DNA of 34,055 nt from Kocuria turfanensis (GCF_001580365.1 NZ_CP014481.1:1-34055), one strand, 5' to 3'. Shown: positions 15,480 through 26,202, numbered from the stretch's first letter. Notes: generated by a model from the sequence alone, not told the origin. Made by a program: numbers and translations.

Positions 15480-15742
15480 CCCAGGCCGCCCGTTGGTATC
15501 TCCGCGGCATCCCTTGTCTGATGCCTCTTGACCTGTCCCGTGACGAGCCTGGTCGGAGGGCGGCGGTCTCTGGCGTCCGCGTGGGTGGGCGTGACCAAGT
15601 CTCTCGTAGCCGTGGGCGCGGTAGTGGGCGTGCCGGCGCTAAAGGGTCCGCGGCCCGATCCCGTGTCCTGGGCGAGGGTGGTGAGCGGAATGCCGTTCTC
15701 GACGTGCAACCGCAGGATCCGCCACCGCCCGGCCCCGTCCAC
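15480..15742 (-). pseudogene. Remnant of a DDE transposase/integrase N-terminal domain
   Basis: On the minus strand the frame GRWRILRLHVENGIPLTTLAQDTG matches the start of integrase-type transposases with a repeated helix-turn-helix. The similarity then moves to another frame: RTL, a stop, then RRHAHYRAHGYERLGH, corresponding to the usual RTLxRWLARYRAxGLxGL. A frameshift and a nonsense change have therefore occurred, and the catalytic core is missing. It lies directly downstream of the serine recombinase gene and may be debris from the same mobile element. Confidence 0.5.
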
Positions 15743-15750
15743 GGTCTGGC

Positions 15751-16377
15751 CTACTCCATGCTCGTCGAGACAGATGCCTGGCGCCGCGCCCGCGGCGGCC
15801 TGGGTGTGACGGGCCTTTCGGGGGCTCGGGCCAGCGCCCGGTAGATGGTGGTGCGGCTGACCCCGAGGATCTCTCCGATCTGGGTGACGGTCAGATCCTG
15901 CTGCTCATACATCCGCCGCGCGGCCCGCACCTGATCCGAGCTCAGGGCCGGGGGCCGGCCGCCCTTCCGGCCCCGGGCCCGGGCGGCGGCCAGCCCGGCG
16001 TTGGTCCGTTCCCGGATCAGATCGCGTTCGAACTCGGCCAGGGCCGCGAAGACGTGGAACACCAGCCGGCCCCCCGAGGAGGTCGTGTCGATGGTCTCCT
16101 GCAGGGAGCGGAACCCCACCCCGCGTTCGGCCAGCACCTGCAGCTGATCGATCAGGTGCCGGATGGAGCGGCCCAACCAGTCCAGGCGCCACACCACCAG
16201 CGTGTCCCCGGGGCGCAGCTGGTCCAGCAGCTTCTCCAGCTCCGGGCGCTGGGCGGAGGCCCCGGAGATCGTGTCCACGAACACCCGATAGCATCCGGCG
16301 GCGTTCAGCGCGTCGATCTGCAGCGAGGCGTCCTGGTCGATGGTGGACACACGCGCGTAGCCGAGAAGATGCCCCAT
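15751..16377 (-). CDS. Serine recombinase (Tn3 resolvase/invertase family) with a substituted active-site arginine
   Basis: A 208-residue recombinase. The nucleophile Ser11 lies in GYARVST. Arg9, Arg44 (SGASAQRPEL) and Arg70 are present. The E helix (HVFAALAEFERDLIRERT) and a C-terminal helix-turn-helix (TVTQIGEILGVSRTTIYRAL) are normal. The conserved motif RLDRLGR reads RLDWLGR here. Trp67 replaces the arginine equivalent to Arg68 of gamma-delta resolvase, which is needed for cleavage. A single CGG-to-TGG change explains this. The protein may bind DNA but be weak or inactive in catalysis. The ATG at 16377 is chosen because MGHLLGYARVS is the normal N-terminus. Confidence 0.9.
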   Translation of the reverse strand: MGHLLGYARVSTIDQDASLQIDALNAAGCYRVFVDTISGASAQRPELEKLLDQLRPGDTLVVWRLDWLGRSIRHLIDQLQVLAERGVGFRSLQETIDTTSSGGRLVFHVFAALAEFERDLIRERTNAGLAAARARGRKGGRPPALSSDQVRAARRMYEQQDLTVTQIGEILGVSRTTIYRALARAPERPVTPRPPRARRQASVSTSME

Positions 16378-16439
16378 TCCCCAAATGTATCGAAACCCGT
16401 CACAGCCCGTCAGTACCGCACCATAGATATCGCTACAGG

Positions 16440-16515
16440 GTTCCGCTACAAAAAACACGGCACGAGGGACCTCGAACGGGCAAATTTCGCCGATCGGCGT
16501 TTTTGTAGCGGAAAC
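16440..16515. repeat. Inverted repeat upstream of the serine recombinase (possible res subsite)
   Basis: TTCCGCTACAAAAA (from 16441) recurs inverted as TTTTTGTAGCGGAA (from 16500), separated by 45 bp. A partial third copy (ATCGCTACAGGG) is at 16429-16440. Their place just upstream of the recombinase start suits a recombination site or a transposon end. The rest of 16378-16744 shows no gene. Confidence 0.65.
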
Positions 16516-16744
16516 CTTCGTTTGATGAACAGAGGAGATGCGTAAAGGTGCGGTATCCGCGGTGGAGAGCGACGATCGTCTCGCGGCTGGCTGCAGGCGC
16601 ATGGTTGTTTCCAAGATGCGGCAGCAGCCTCGAGGTATCGGCGCAGGGTAATGGTCACTTGCGCCTGGCAGCGGAGGATGAGCGGTTCTCCCCCATCGGC
16701 GACTCGGCTGGAGCGGGGGCGGGCCGGTCTGGGATCATGTCGGC

Positions 16745-17320
16745 ATGATCGAGCTGCTGTCCGTTCTCCTCGCCCTGCTCGCCCTGGCCGTGGCCGTGTG
16801 GGCGGTGGCGCAGACCCGTCGGCTCCAGGGAACCGCCCCCCGGCGCCCCGCGCACTCCGGGAGCACGCGCCGTGACGCCGGACATGCCGAGAGCAGTGCA
16901 CCGCAGACCGCGGCGGCGCGCCGGCGACAGGCGGACGATGTGACGGCGTGGGTGTCCTCCGAACTGCACGACGCCGGCAGCAGCGCACCGGTGATCGAGG
17001 TCCAGAACCGCTCGGGCGCACCGATCTACGACCTCGTCGTCGTCTCCACCGGCCTCTTCTCCCCCGGGCCGCGCCGGACTTCGGGTCGGGACTCCCGGCT
17101 GCGCCTGCATATCTTCCCGCCCGGCCACCTCGTCTACGGTCTGCACCCGGAGCGCATCTGGGACACGGAGCGGCGCCCGGACGAGTGCCAGCGGCTGCGC
17201 CCCATGACCACCTCCACCGATCAGAAGGTCACGGCGTTCGAGTTCACGGACGCCTCCGGCACCCGGTGGCGCCGCGACGAGAACGGAGTGCTGGAGGAGG
17301 TCGCCCCCGGGCCGCAGTAA
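16745..17320 (+). CDS. Membrane-anchored hypothetical protein
   Basis: A 191-residue protein with an N-terminal membrane helix (LLSVLLALLALAVAVWAV, residues 4-21). A polar Arg-rich linker (about 22-70) and a compact domain (about 75-185) follow. The domain contains VIEVQNRSGAPIYDLVVVS and TAFEFTDASGTRWRRDENG, two phrases of a type common in actinobacterial proteins with a beta-sandwich-like C-terminus. The second (F-T-D-A-x-G-x-R-W-R-R) is typical of domains placed next to a membrane anchor. No enzyme motif is seen and function is unknown. The SD is weak; an ATG seven bases upstream ends after three codons. Confidence 0.7.
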   Translation: MIELLSVLLALLALAVAVWAVAQTRRLQGTAPRRPAHSGSTRRDAGHAESSAPQTAAARRRQADDVTAWVSSELHDAGSSAPVIEVQNRSGAPIYDLVVVSTGLFSPGPRRTSGRDSRLRLHIFPPGHLVYGLHPERIWDTERRPDECQRLRPMTTSTDQKVTAFEFTDASGTRWRRDENGVLEEVAPGPQ

Positions 17321-17741
17321 CGCCGGTGGCCTGCAGTACACGCTCTTACCAGATGTCCGACAGGTCCAGGGGCGGGTGGTCCCCGTCCAGGACGACGGGC
17401 ACCAAGCAATAATAAGGTTGCTTGCCAATGGGTGTTTCGGCTCGTAGGCTGGCTTTCCGGCCGCTTGCCCGCCATCCCTGATGTGCCCGTCGGTGCTCGC
17501 CCCGACCATCCCGGTGCCAGGCGGCGGGCAATGGGTTGGGGTGTTCGCTGCGAGGAACGGGGGTCTCGTGGGTCAGAAGCGGTATCTGCTGGGTCCTGCC
17601 GGCAATATCGCCCGGGGGAGCCTGCTGCGCTCCTCCGGGCCTCTGGGGGTGGCAGTGGTTGGCCGCGCTCTGCGATGGAGTGGGGGCGTCTTGAGCCAGG
17701 TGCTGCCGTCGCGGTGGCGTTCTCGGGTGCAGCTGGCAACC
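17321..17741. other. Region without a supported gene; possible gene remnant on the minus strand
   Basis: At 17346-17410 on the minus strand the frame reads YYCLVPVVLDGDHPPLDLSD and then IW and a stop, which looks like the end of a real protein. The similarity cannot be followed upstream and no family is recognised. The rest is GC-rich without features that could be defended. Confidence 0.3.
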
Positions 17742-18230
17742 GTGGTGCAGCGGTGGCCGGCGGAGGGTCCTGCTTCGGCGGCCCCGGCGGCGACCACGTG
17801 CCGGACGGTGGCGCGAGCTGTGGCCTGTTCGGTGGCGGATGCCCCCGGGGTGGTGCGGTTGCAGCCGACGCCGGCCACCGCTGTGCTGGCGGTGGTCTCG
17901 CCGGTGACCGATGCCCCGGACCCATCCTGGCGACCGTCCCGTACCCGCGTCGGCACCTGCAGCGGCGTGCACGTGCGCGCTGTCGGCGGACGGGCAGAGG
18001 TGGCCGTGCACCTGTGCATCGACCCAGCCGGGGTGGCCGCTGCTGACCGGTTGCGTGCTGCGGTGGCCATCGCCTCCGGGGTGGAGGATCGTGTTGTTTC
18101 GGTGCTGCAGAGAACGGGGTGGCGCTGCGGGGCTGTGGACATCACCGTGCACGCCCTCCGGAAAACCACGACAATCCCAGCTCCTGGGCACGTCCTGGCC
18201 GGGGTCGGACGGGGGCGAAAGGAGGGGTGA
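17742..18230 (+). CDS. Asp23/Gls24-like envelope stress protein
   Basis: About 162 residues from the GTG at 17742. The pattern TVARAVACSVADAPGVVRLQP, then VHVRAVGGRAEVAVHLCID, then a helix and AVDITVHAL matches the two alpha-beta halves of the Asp23/Gls24 (DUF322) family. Members sit at the cytoplasmic face of the membrane and respond to cell-envelope or alkaline stress. In actinobacteria they often occur in small operons with membrane-anchor partners. The start is uncertain: the frame is open back to 17481, and GTG codons at 17568, 17700, 17742 and 17745 are candidates without a strong SD. The similarity is by pattern and should be treated as probable. Confidence 0.6.
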   Translation: MVQRWPAEGPASAAPAATTCRTVARAVACSVADAPGVVRLQPTPATAVLAVVSPVTDAPDPSWRPSRTRVGTCSGVHVRAVGGRAEVAVHLCIDPAGVAAADRLRAAVAIASGVEDRVVSVLQRTGWRCGAVDITVHALRKTTTIPAPGHVLAGVGRGRKEG

Positions 18231-18234
18231 CGGT

Positions 18235-18270
18235 ATGACCGGCGGGGAGGCCGCAACCGGACTCCGGTAG
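18235..18270 (+). CDS. Eleven-residue ORF behind a strong SD
   Basis: GAAAGGAGG at 18217-18225 is the best SD in this part of the window. It is followed nine bases later by ATG and the short frame MTGGEAATGLR. This may be a leader peptide, or what remains of a partner of the Asp23-like gene cut short by mutation. Bases 18271-18392 hold nothing else that I can name. Confidence 0.3.
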   Translation: MTGGEAATGLR

Positions 18271-18392
18271 GAGGACCCGAGGTCTCCACGTCCTTGGCTT
18301 CCCTCCAGGACGGCTGGAGGTGGCTCGTGCGAAGGGTATCTGGAGTGAGGTGTGGTGATGCCGCACCCCACCGGGGGCAAGGGGGAGCCGTG

Positions 18393-18956
18393 ATGGATCA
18401 CCACGAGGATGCCGGGGCACCGGGGGTGACGGAGGCATCCGGCTTCCAACAACGCGTGCCGGCGGACCAGCAGCTCCTGACCGATTTCCTCACCGGGTTC
18501 GCCCGGGTGCTGGAAGAGGATCTCTCCCGGCCCGGGGAGACCCGGGTGTGGTGCGCGGTGACGGTGCTGGGTGGGGGTCGGGCGGAGACGATCGCGGCCA
18601 GCAACGACCGGGCCCTGTCCTTGGACCAGTTGCAGCTGCGGTTCCCGGACGGACCCTGCCTGGCCTCGGCCCGCGAGCACGTCCTGGTCCACACCGGGGA
18701 CACCCGCACCGACCACCGGTGACCGGAGTTCTTGCGGGCCGCCGCGGCCGAGGGGATCCATTGCGTACTGGGGATGCCCTTCGAGCTGGGCGATCAGCCG
18801 CTGCGGGCCGGACTCAACGTCTACTGCGACCGGCCCCACGCCTTCGACAGCGACGCCATCCTGGCCCTCCAGGACAGGGCCCGTGCCGCCTCCACCGCCC
18901 TGGGCTCCGCCGTACGGTCGGTGGCACGGCAGGTCATGGCGCCGAAACCGGCCTGA
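18393..18956 (+). pseudogene. GAF-domain regulator interrupted by one in-frame TGA
   Basis: 188 codons in one frame with a single internal TGA at 18720-18722. The N-terminal part has FARVLEEDLSRPGETRVWCA and SNDRALSLDQLQLRFPDGPC. After the stop the frame continues with PEFLRAAAAEGIHCVLGMPF and LRAGLNVYCDRPHAFD. Both parts belong to one GAF domain of the type found in actinobacterial GAF/ANTAR regulators. The family has Trp at the site of the stop (DxRWPEF), so TGG became TGA. No ANTAR domain follows. ATG 18393 is preceded by GGGGGAG at the right distance. Without readthrough a truncated 109-residue product would be made. Confidence 0.8.
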
Positions 18957-19244
18957 ACGGCACAGCAGCAGCGTCCCACCGGCGACGGGGCGCCACGTAC
19001 CGCACGCCGCCTGGGCCCGGGGCGCAGACCGTCGTCCAGTGATGCCCGGGTGGGAAAACGGCGACGACCCGGGCGTCATGAGCCGCCGGTGACGGGCCTG
19101 GTATTGGCGAGGAAACTAAGTGTGCTTACCCTGGTGGTGCTCGAGGAGAACACGAAAGGCCCTGGTCAGCGGGTCCTCCGTCGGCCCGTCACGGACCCGG
19201 AGGCTGGTGATGCGGGGCCGCTGAGAACGAGAGGAGCCACGACC

Positions 19245-19658
19245 ATGGCTGAGTTGATGCGTAGGAACTTCGATGCGCTCGAGCCCTTCCGTCGCCTGCT
19301 GGAGGGCGATCTGAGCCCCTCCTGGCCGCGGGTGGAGGAGTTCCAGGACGGGAACACCCAGGTGATCCGCGCCGAGCTGCCCGGCATCGACCCGGAGCAG
19401 GACGTGGAGCTGACCGTGGTCAACGACACCCTGCGGCTGCGGGCCCAGCGGCGGGAGCAGTCCGAGCACAAGGACAAGGACAGCTACCGCTCCGAATTCC
19501 GTTACGGCTCCTTCTCCCGCGTCCTGCCGCTGCCGGCCGGGTGCAAGGAGGAGGACATCACCGCCACCTACACCGACGGGGTGCTGGAGGTCCGGGCCCC
19601 GATGCCGGAGCGGGACGAGCAGCAGAGAACCCAGAAGATCGAGGTCACCCGCGGCTGA
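19245..19658 (+). CDS. hsp20: Small heat-shock protein, Hsp20/alpha-crystallin family
   Basis: A 137-residue ATP-independent holdase chaperone. The alpha-crystallin domain occupies about residues 30-125: IRAELPGIDPEQDVELTVVN, then YGSFSRVLPLPAGCKEEDI, then TYTDGVLEVRAP with the conserved GVLEV. A short N-terminal arm (RRNFDALEPFRRLLEG) is typical of the actinobacterial Hsp18-like group. The C-terminal tail ends QKIEVTRG, with the I-x-V anchor that docks on neighbouring subunits. The ATG at 19245 follows GAGGAG by eight bases. Neither a CIRCE element nor a complete HspR (HAIR) box was seen upstream. It likely works with the Clp ATPase encoded 1.1 kb downstream. Confidence 0.94.
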   Translation: MAELMRRNFDALEPFRRLLEGDLSPSWPRVEEFQDGNTQVIRAELPGIDPEQDVELTVVNDTLRLRAQRREQSEHKDKDSYRSEFRYGSFSRVLPLPAGCKEEDITATYTDGVLEVRAPMPERDEQQRTQKIEVTRG

Positions 19659-19674
19659 CGCACGACCGCACCGC

Positions 19675-19712
19675 GGTGGTGGCGGGCCAGGCGCGCCTGG
19701 CCCGCCACCACC
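19675..19712. terminator. Perfect 17-bp hairpin after hsp20
   Basis: GGTGGTGGCGGGCCAGG, loop CGCG, then the exact complement. There is no U-tract. It lies 16 bp after the hsp20 stop, and the stem is very stable. Confidence 0.7.
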
Positions 19713-19856
19713 GGCCCCAGGGAGAAGGGGACCAGGACGACCGCCGCGCCCGTACGGTCCCCGGTCTTCCTGTCGACCCCGAACCTGGTGGTCAGCAGCG
19801 CCGGCTGCCGGCCACCGGGCTGCCCAGGACGAGACCACGAACAGGAAGTGACGACC

Positions 19857-20330
19857 ATGTCCCATCCCACCCAGCCCACCGCCTCCACCCACTACCAGGT
19901 CCTGCGGACGGTGCCCACCTACGCCCAGGCCCAGCGCATCGTCGACTCCCTCTCCGACGCCGGGTTCCCCGTCGAGCACGTGCGCGTGGTCGGCACCGAC
20001 CTGCGCCTGGTCGAGCAGGTCACCGGCCGGATGACCTACGGCAAGGCCGCCCTGTACGGAGCCGCCTCCGGGGCCTGGCTGGGGCTGCTCATCGGCTTGC
20101 TGTTCGGCATCTTCGTCATCGTGGGGTGGCTGTCGGTGATCCTGTGGTCGGTGGTCCTGGGCGCGGTGTGGGGGCTGATCTTCGGGCTCCTGGGCCACGC
20201 CGCCACCGGCGGGCGCCGGGACTTCAGCAGCGTCCAAGGCATCGAGGCGACCTCCTACGAGATCCTCGTGGAGGCCGAGTACCTCGATGCAGCCGCCGCC
20301 AAGCTCGGCACCAGCCGCCCCACGGCCTGA
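19857..20330 (+). CDS. YflT/general-stress-protein-17M-like membrane protein
   Basis: 157 residues. The N-terminal domain (about 12-60: YQVLRTVPTYAQAQRIVDSL, VEHVRVVGTDLRLVEQVTGR) matches the general stress protein 17M/YflT domain. A Gly-rich hydrophobic hairpin follows (about 63-118: AALYGAASGAWLGLLIGLLF, then VGWLSVILWSVVLGAVWGLI), and the tail ends SYEILVEAEYLDAAAAKL. Proteins of this layout are stress-induced in Gram-positive bacteria; the molecular role is not established. ATG 19857 follows AGGAAG. It lies between hsp20 and the Clp gene on the same strand. Confidence 0.83.
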   Translation: MSHPTQPTASTHYQVLRTVPTYAQAQRIVDSLSDAGFPVEHVRVVGTDLRLVEQVTGRMTYGKAALYGAASGAWLGLLIGLLFGIFVIVGWLSVILWSVVLGAVWGLIFGLLGHAATGGRRDFSSVQGIEATSYEILVEAEYLDAAAAKLGTSRPTA

Positions 20331-20760
20331 CTCCACACCGCCGGGCCTATCGAGAGACCGGGGCCGCCGATGTGCGGGCCCGGTCAGAGGGTAGGCGCCA
20401 GGAGGGCTGTTCCCCTTGGGTGATACCGGCCAGGACACTGGGCCGCACCGGTGTGCACGGGCACCACCACGAGACCTCACCGCTCAGCACCATCGTCCAG
20501 CGGCACGGGCCTGCGGGTTTCTTCCGGTGGCACAGCCCCACCCGTGGTCCTCGCCAACGCCGTCGCGATGCCGTCTTCGCTTGCTGCGCGCGGCCCGAGG
20601 CGGGGCACCGTGGGCGACGGATGCCACTGAGCCCTATCGCCGCCGTCCGAAAGCTGGCTAGGCTCTGCTGACGGTGATGTTCTGGGCTCCCTCCGACCGA
20701 CCCCAGCATCTGCGGATGCGGAACGATGCCGTGTCAGGTATGCCAACTAACGATCACTCA
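20331..20760. other. Long leader region of the Clp gene
   Basis: No gene is supported in these 430 bases. It must contain the clp promoter. ACTCAA at 20755-20760 matches half of an HspR (HAIR) site, but no partner half is present at the right distance. Confidence 0.4.
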
Positions 20761-20761
20761 A

Positions 20762-20776
20762 CGCCTGTAGGAGGCG
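20762..20776 (+). promoter_or_regulatory. Small hairpin that overlaps the SD of the Clp gene
   Basis: CGCCT (20762-20766) can pair with AGGCG (20772-20776) around GTAGG. The SD AGGAGG (20769-20774) lies half in the loop and half in the stem, five bases before the ATG at 20780. A stem this small would melt easily, so heat-dependent translation is possible but unproven. Confidence 0.35.
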
Positions 20777-20779
20777 ACA

Positions 20780-23392
<2,613 letters not shown>

Positions 23393-23435
23393 CAACACCC
23401 CACCAACGGGCCACCACCCACCTTTGACACGCCCC

Positions 23436-23477
23436 GACGGGGCGGGGACAGACCCACCAGCCCGTCCCCGCCCCGTC
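23436..23477. terminator. Perfect 14-bp hairpin after the Clp gene
   Basis: GACGGGGCGGGGAC pairs with GTCCCCGCCCCGTC across a 14-base loop, 43 bp after the stop. There is no U-tract. The remaining bases to 23732 contain no supported gene. Confidence 0.65.
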
Positions 23478-23732
23478 ACCAGGCGGATCCACCGGATGCG
23501 CCCATGCTGCGGCCGGCATGGCCGACAAACAACGCCCCCGAGAGGGGCGAACGCTCCACCCGAGACTCCCGGTGCGGGTCCGGACCGGCTCAGCGCTCTT
23601 CAAGGGCGTTGAGCCTCTGCCCGAGGACCCCTGCCGGAATCAGCCCCCCACCGCAGCAGAGCCATCCTGGCGAACACCCCCTGCGTCGCCACACAACGTG
23701 CCGGGCTTCACGCGCCCAACAGTGCGGCACCC

Positions 23733-24445
23733 GTGTCGGACCTGCAGGAGCTGCTGCTGGCGTCCGAGGACATCACCGGGTTCCTCGACGATTTCACCGC
23801 CACCATCGCCGAAGCCCTGTCCACCGATCGCGACGAGGTGTGATGCGCGGTGACCCTGTTGCGCCCCAAGCGCTCCACCACCGTGGCCGCCTCCAGCGCC
23901 CGGGCCGAGGCGCTGGATGAGATCCAGTACCACTACGTCGACGGGTCGTGTCTGACGGGGCGCAGGAACACCGGGTGGTCTGCATTTCCGCTACCCGCAC
24001 CGGCCCGAGGTGGCCGGCCTACGGGGCCGCCGCCGCGGCCAACGGCATCCGCTCCGCTCTGGGCGTGCCCCTGGAGCTGGGGTGAGGCCACCGCGGGCCT
24101 GGACGTCTACGCCGACCGCCCCGACGCCTTGACGCGGCAACCCGGGAGGTCATCCAGCGCCAGGTCGCCGAGGCCTCCACCATTCTGCGCCTGGCCGTGC
24201 GCCTGGCTGTGCGCCTGGCCCGCCACCACGACACCGAAGCGGACCTGCAGGCGGCCATGGCCTCGCGGACCACCATCGACCTGGCCGTGGGCATCGTCAT
24301 GGGCCAGAACCGCTGCACCCAGGAGAAGACCTTCGAGATCCTGCGGGCGGCCTCCAGCCACCGCAACGTCAAGCTGCGCGAGCTGGTCGCCGACCTCGTC
24401 GCCCAGGTCGGCAAGGGACCGGCCAGCACCCACTTCGAGGCCTGA
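23733..24445 (+). pseudogene. Decayed GAF-ANTAR regulator
   Basis: The frame VSDLQELLLASEDITGFLDD begins near a GTG at 23733; the true start may be further upstream. It meets TGA at 23841, exactly where the sister gene has Trp (VWCAVT). It continues as CAVTLLRPKRSTTVAASS. A frameshift near 23962 moves the match to another frame (EHRVVCISATRTGPRWPAYG). A second near 24080-24086 leads to EATAGLDVYADRPDA, and a third near 24132 to DAATREVIQRQVAEASTILR and the ANTAR domain (MASRTTIDLAVGIVMGQNRC). ANTAR proteins bind RNA and prevent transcription termination. With one nonsense change and three frameshifts this copy is dead, unless the last piece (for example from 24197 or 24257) is made separately. 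Confidence 0.8.
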
Positions 24446-24458
24446 CCGTCTGCCCGTG

Positions 24459-24490
24459 CCCACCGGCTGTGCCGCGGCACCGCCGGTGGG
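24459..24490. terminator. GC-rich hairpin after the GAF-ANTAR remnant
   Basis: CCCACCGGC (24459-24467) pairs with GCCGGTGGG (24482-24490). The loop itself contains the palindrome GTGCCGCGGCAC. There is no U-tract. Confidence 0.6.
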
Positions 24491-24622
24491 CCCGACAGGG
24501 CCGCTTCGGTCACCTGCTCGGACACGGGGCCTGACTGGAAGCCGGTTGCTGTACCACTTATTGTTGAAGGGTGGTCAAGCAGTCGGCCGCGCCACCGTTC
24601 GTGTACGCCGAAAGCTGCTGTT

Positions 24623-24985
24623 GTGAATCACAAGCTCTCCGTGACCGTCCAGGTCGATCTGGACGGCGAGTACGTCCGCGTCCTCGCCACCGGGTGCCTC
24701 ACCGAGGCCAGCCAGCGCGCCCTGCACCCGCTGATCCGCCGGGCCCGCATCCTGACTCCCGGCATCCACGTCACCGTCGACCTGTCCGGGGCCCACCACA
24801 TCGAGGCGACCGGGATGGAGCTGCTGCGCCGCGCCCTCGAGGACACCGACTCCGCCGGTAGCCGCCCAGTGGCCCTGGTGGTCCCGGACGTGTTGCCCCA
24901 CCACCGGATCACCGTCTCACCGGAAAGTCGGGTGACGCCCGACAGCTCCGCCGGCACGGGCCCGGCCCGGAAGGTGGCGGCATGA
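24623..24985 (+). CDS. STAS-domain protein (anti-sigma-factor antagonist type), copy 1
   Basis: A 120-residue protein with a single STAS fold (about 3-90: LSVTVQVDLDGEYVRVLATG, then IHVTVDLSGAHHIEATGMEL). In SpoIIAA/RsbV proteins the motif DSSG carries the phosphorylated serine. Here the corresponding residues are EATG, so Thr could take that role. Such proteins release sigma factors by binding their anti-sigma kinase; no kinase is encoded in the window. GTG 24623 is chosen from the alignment with copy 2 (MDHQLSV). The SD is weak. The stop overlaps the next ATG (ATGA). Confidence 0.75.
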   Translation: MNHKLSVTVQVDLDGEYVRVLATGCLTEASQRALHPLIRRARILTPGIHVTVDLSGAHHIEATGMELLRRALEDTDSAGSRPVALVVPDVLPHHRITVSPESRVTPDSSAGTGPARKVAA

Positions 24986-25242
24986 GCCCGACCGCCTCTG
25001 CCCCCACCGAGGGTGCCACCAGCACCTGTTTGGGGCCGGACTGTGCTTTCCCGGCTGATCTGAGCGCTCTGTCCCTGATCGAGCTGCACGTGTTGCACAG
25101 CCAGATCTGCCGTCAGCTCGACCGGGAGTACCTCACCACCCCGGAGGGGGCTCACCCGTTCACCCTGGACCGCCATCAGGAGGTCCTTGCCGAGCTCGAC
25201 GCCCGCGAGAGCGCCCTCGCCTCCACCGCACCCGTCCATTGA
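24982..25242 (+). CDS. Small hypothetical protein coupled to the STAS gene
   Basis: 86 residues. After a flexible N-terminus with two cysteines (TCLGPDCAFP), a helical segment reads LSALSLIELHVLHSQICRQL, followed by LDRHQEVLAELDARESAL. It resembles a short helical hairpin adaptor; no family is recognised. The ATGA overlap with the preceding STAS gene suggests joint production, so it may bind the STAS protein or its target. Confidence 0.65.
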   Translation: MSPTASAPTEGATSTCLGPDCAFPADLSALSLIELHVLHSQICRQLDREYLTTPEGAHPFTLDRHQEVLAELDARESALASTAPVH

Positions 25243-25270
25243 CGCCCCGCCCCGGGTCCCCGGGCCACCA

Positions 25271-25499
25271 CACCTGCGGCGCGCGTGGTCGTGGCGGACC
25301 AGCCACACCGGGGTCGAGCAGCGGCTGATCGCCCTGGCCAGCGGCACCCCGCTCGGGCCGGCGACGTCGTCGCGCGGCTGCCAGAGCTCCTCCGCCCGGT
25401 GCTGGCCGAGTACGGCCAGCAGGAGCAGGTCGAAGTGGTGGTGGCCGACATCCTGCGTGATGGCTGCGGGGTGTGGCATCAACGCGAAGCCACGCGACC
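25271..25499 (+). pseudogene. Probable frameshifted gene remnant
   Basis: One frame reads WSWRTSHTGVEQRLIALASG. Near 25360 a shift by one frame gives AGDVVARLPELLRPVLAEYG, then VEVVVADILRDGCGVWHQRE. Together they look like one broken coding region, helical with a conserved-looking acidic strand. The family is unknown. The remaining bases to 25612 show nothing else. Confidence 0.4.
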
Positions 25500-25612
25500 G
25501 GCCACAGCTTGGGAGACATCGCACGCAGGGTGCTGGCCCTCATCCACCACGCCCCAGAGGGAAAGTCGACGACCCTCACCGCTTGAAGCGGATCATGAAC
25601 CGGAAGGACACC

Positions 25613-25996
25613 ATGCCCACCACCTCGAAGACCGACAGTCACCCGGGTCACTTCGCCCGGTTCACCACCGCTGCCGCCAACGCCCTGGGCCGGCCCGGGA
25701 TGTTCCTGCTGGCCGCGGCGCTCATCGTCGCCTGGGCGGTGAGCGGGCCGTTCCTGGACTTCTCCGACACCTGGCAGCTGATCATCAACACCCTCACCAC
25801 CCTGATCACGTTCCTGATGGTGTTCATCATCCAGAACACCCAGAACCGCGACAGCGCCGCCGTGCACCTCAAACTCGACGTCATCATGCGCCAGCTCGAC
25901 GTCAAGGACCCCACCCTCTACGACGCGGAGAACCGCAGCGAGGAAGAACTCGAGCGCGAGGATGCGCTCATCACCCCGACCGCGCCCCGGCCGTGA
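25613..25996 (+). CDS. Low-affinity iron permease family membrane protein
   Basis: 127 residues with two membrane segments (MFLLAAALIVAWAVSGPFLD; LIINTLTTLITFLMVFIIQN). The diagnostic run IIQNTQNRDSAAVHLKLDVI of the Iron_permease family follows, then an acidic tail. Despite the family name, the transport activity of the short bacterial members is doubtful, and they may have another role at the membrane. The ATG at 25613 has GGAAGG five bases upstream; another in-frame ATG is at 25595. It lies between the two STAS genes. Confidence 0.88.
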   Translation: MPTTSKTDSHPGHFARFTTAAANALGRPGMFLLAAALIVAWAVSGPFLDFSDTWQLIINTLTTLITFLMVFIIQNTQNRDSAAVHLKLDVIMRQLDVKDPTLYDAENRSEEELEREDALITPTAPRP

Positions 25997-26202
25997 TTTG
26001 CTGCCGCCTGACCGACACCGGCCGGTGACACCCCGGCCGCCCCGGCATCCACCCTTGTCAACGGCAGGTTCAAAGGTACTCGTCGGTTAGGGAAATGTGG
26101 GCACGCTCCAGCAGATCCCCTTGTGATCCCCGGGGGACCTCCCTCGCGTGGACAGGCGCCGGCAGGTCGTCGGTGATCGTGCACGCGATGAAGGGTGCCC
26201 CT

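Noticed and set aside
17346..19079. 577-codon minus-strand frame across the Asp23-like and GAF genes
   Set aside because: Its composition is Pro/His/Arg-rich and low in hydrophobic residues, and it opposes two recognisable plus-strand coding regions. Only its last 20 codons look protein-like, and these are noted separately.
20750..20770. HspR (HAIR) operator before the Clp gene
   Set aside because: Only one half-site-like ACTCAA is present. The partner CTTGAGT-type half at seven bases distance is missing.
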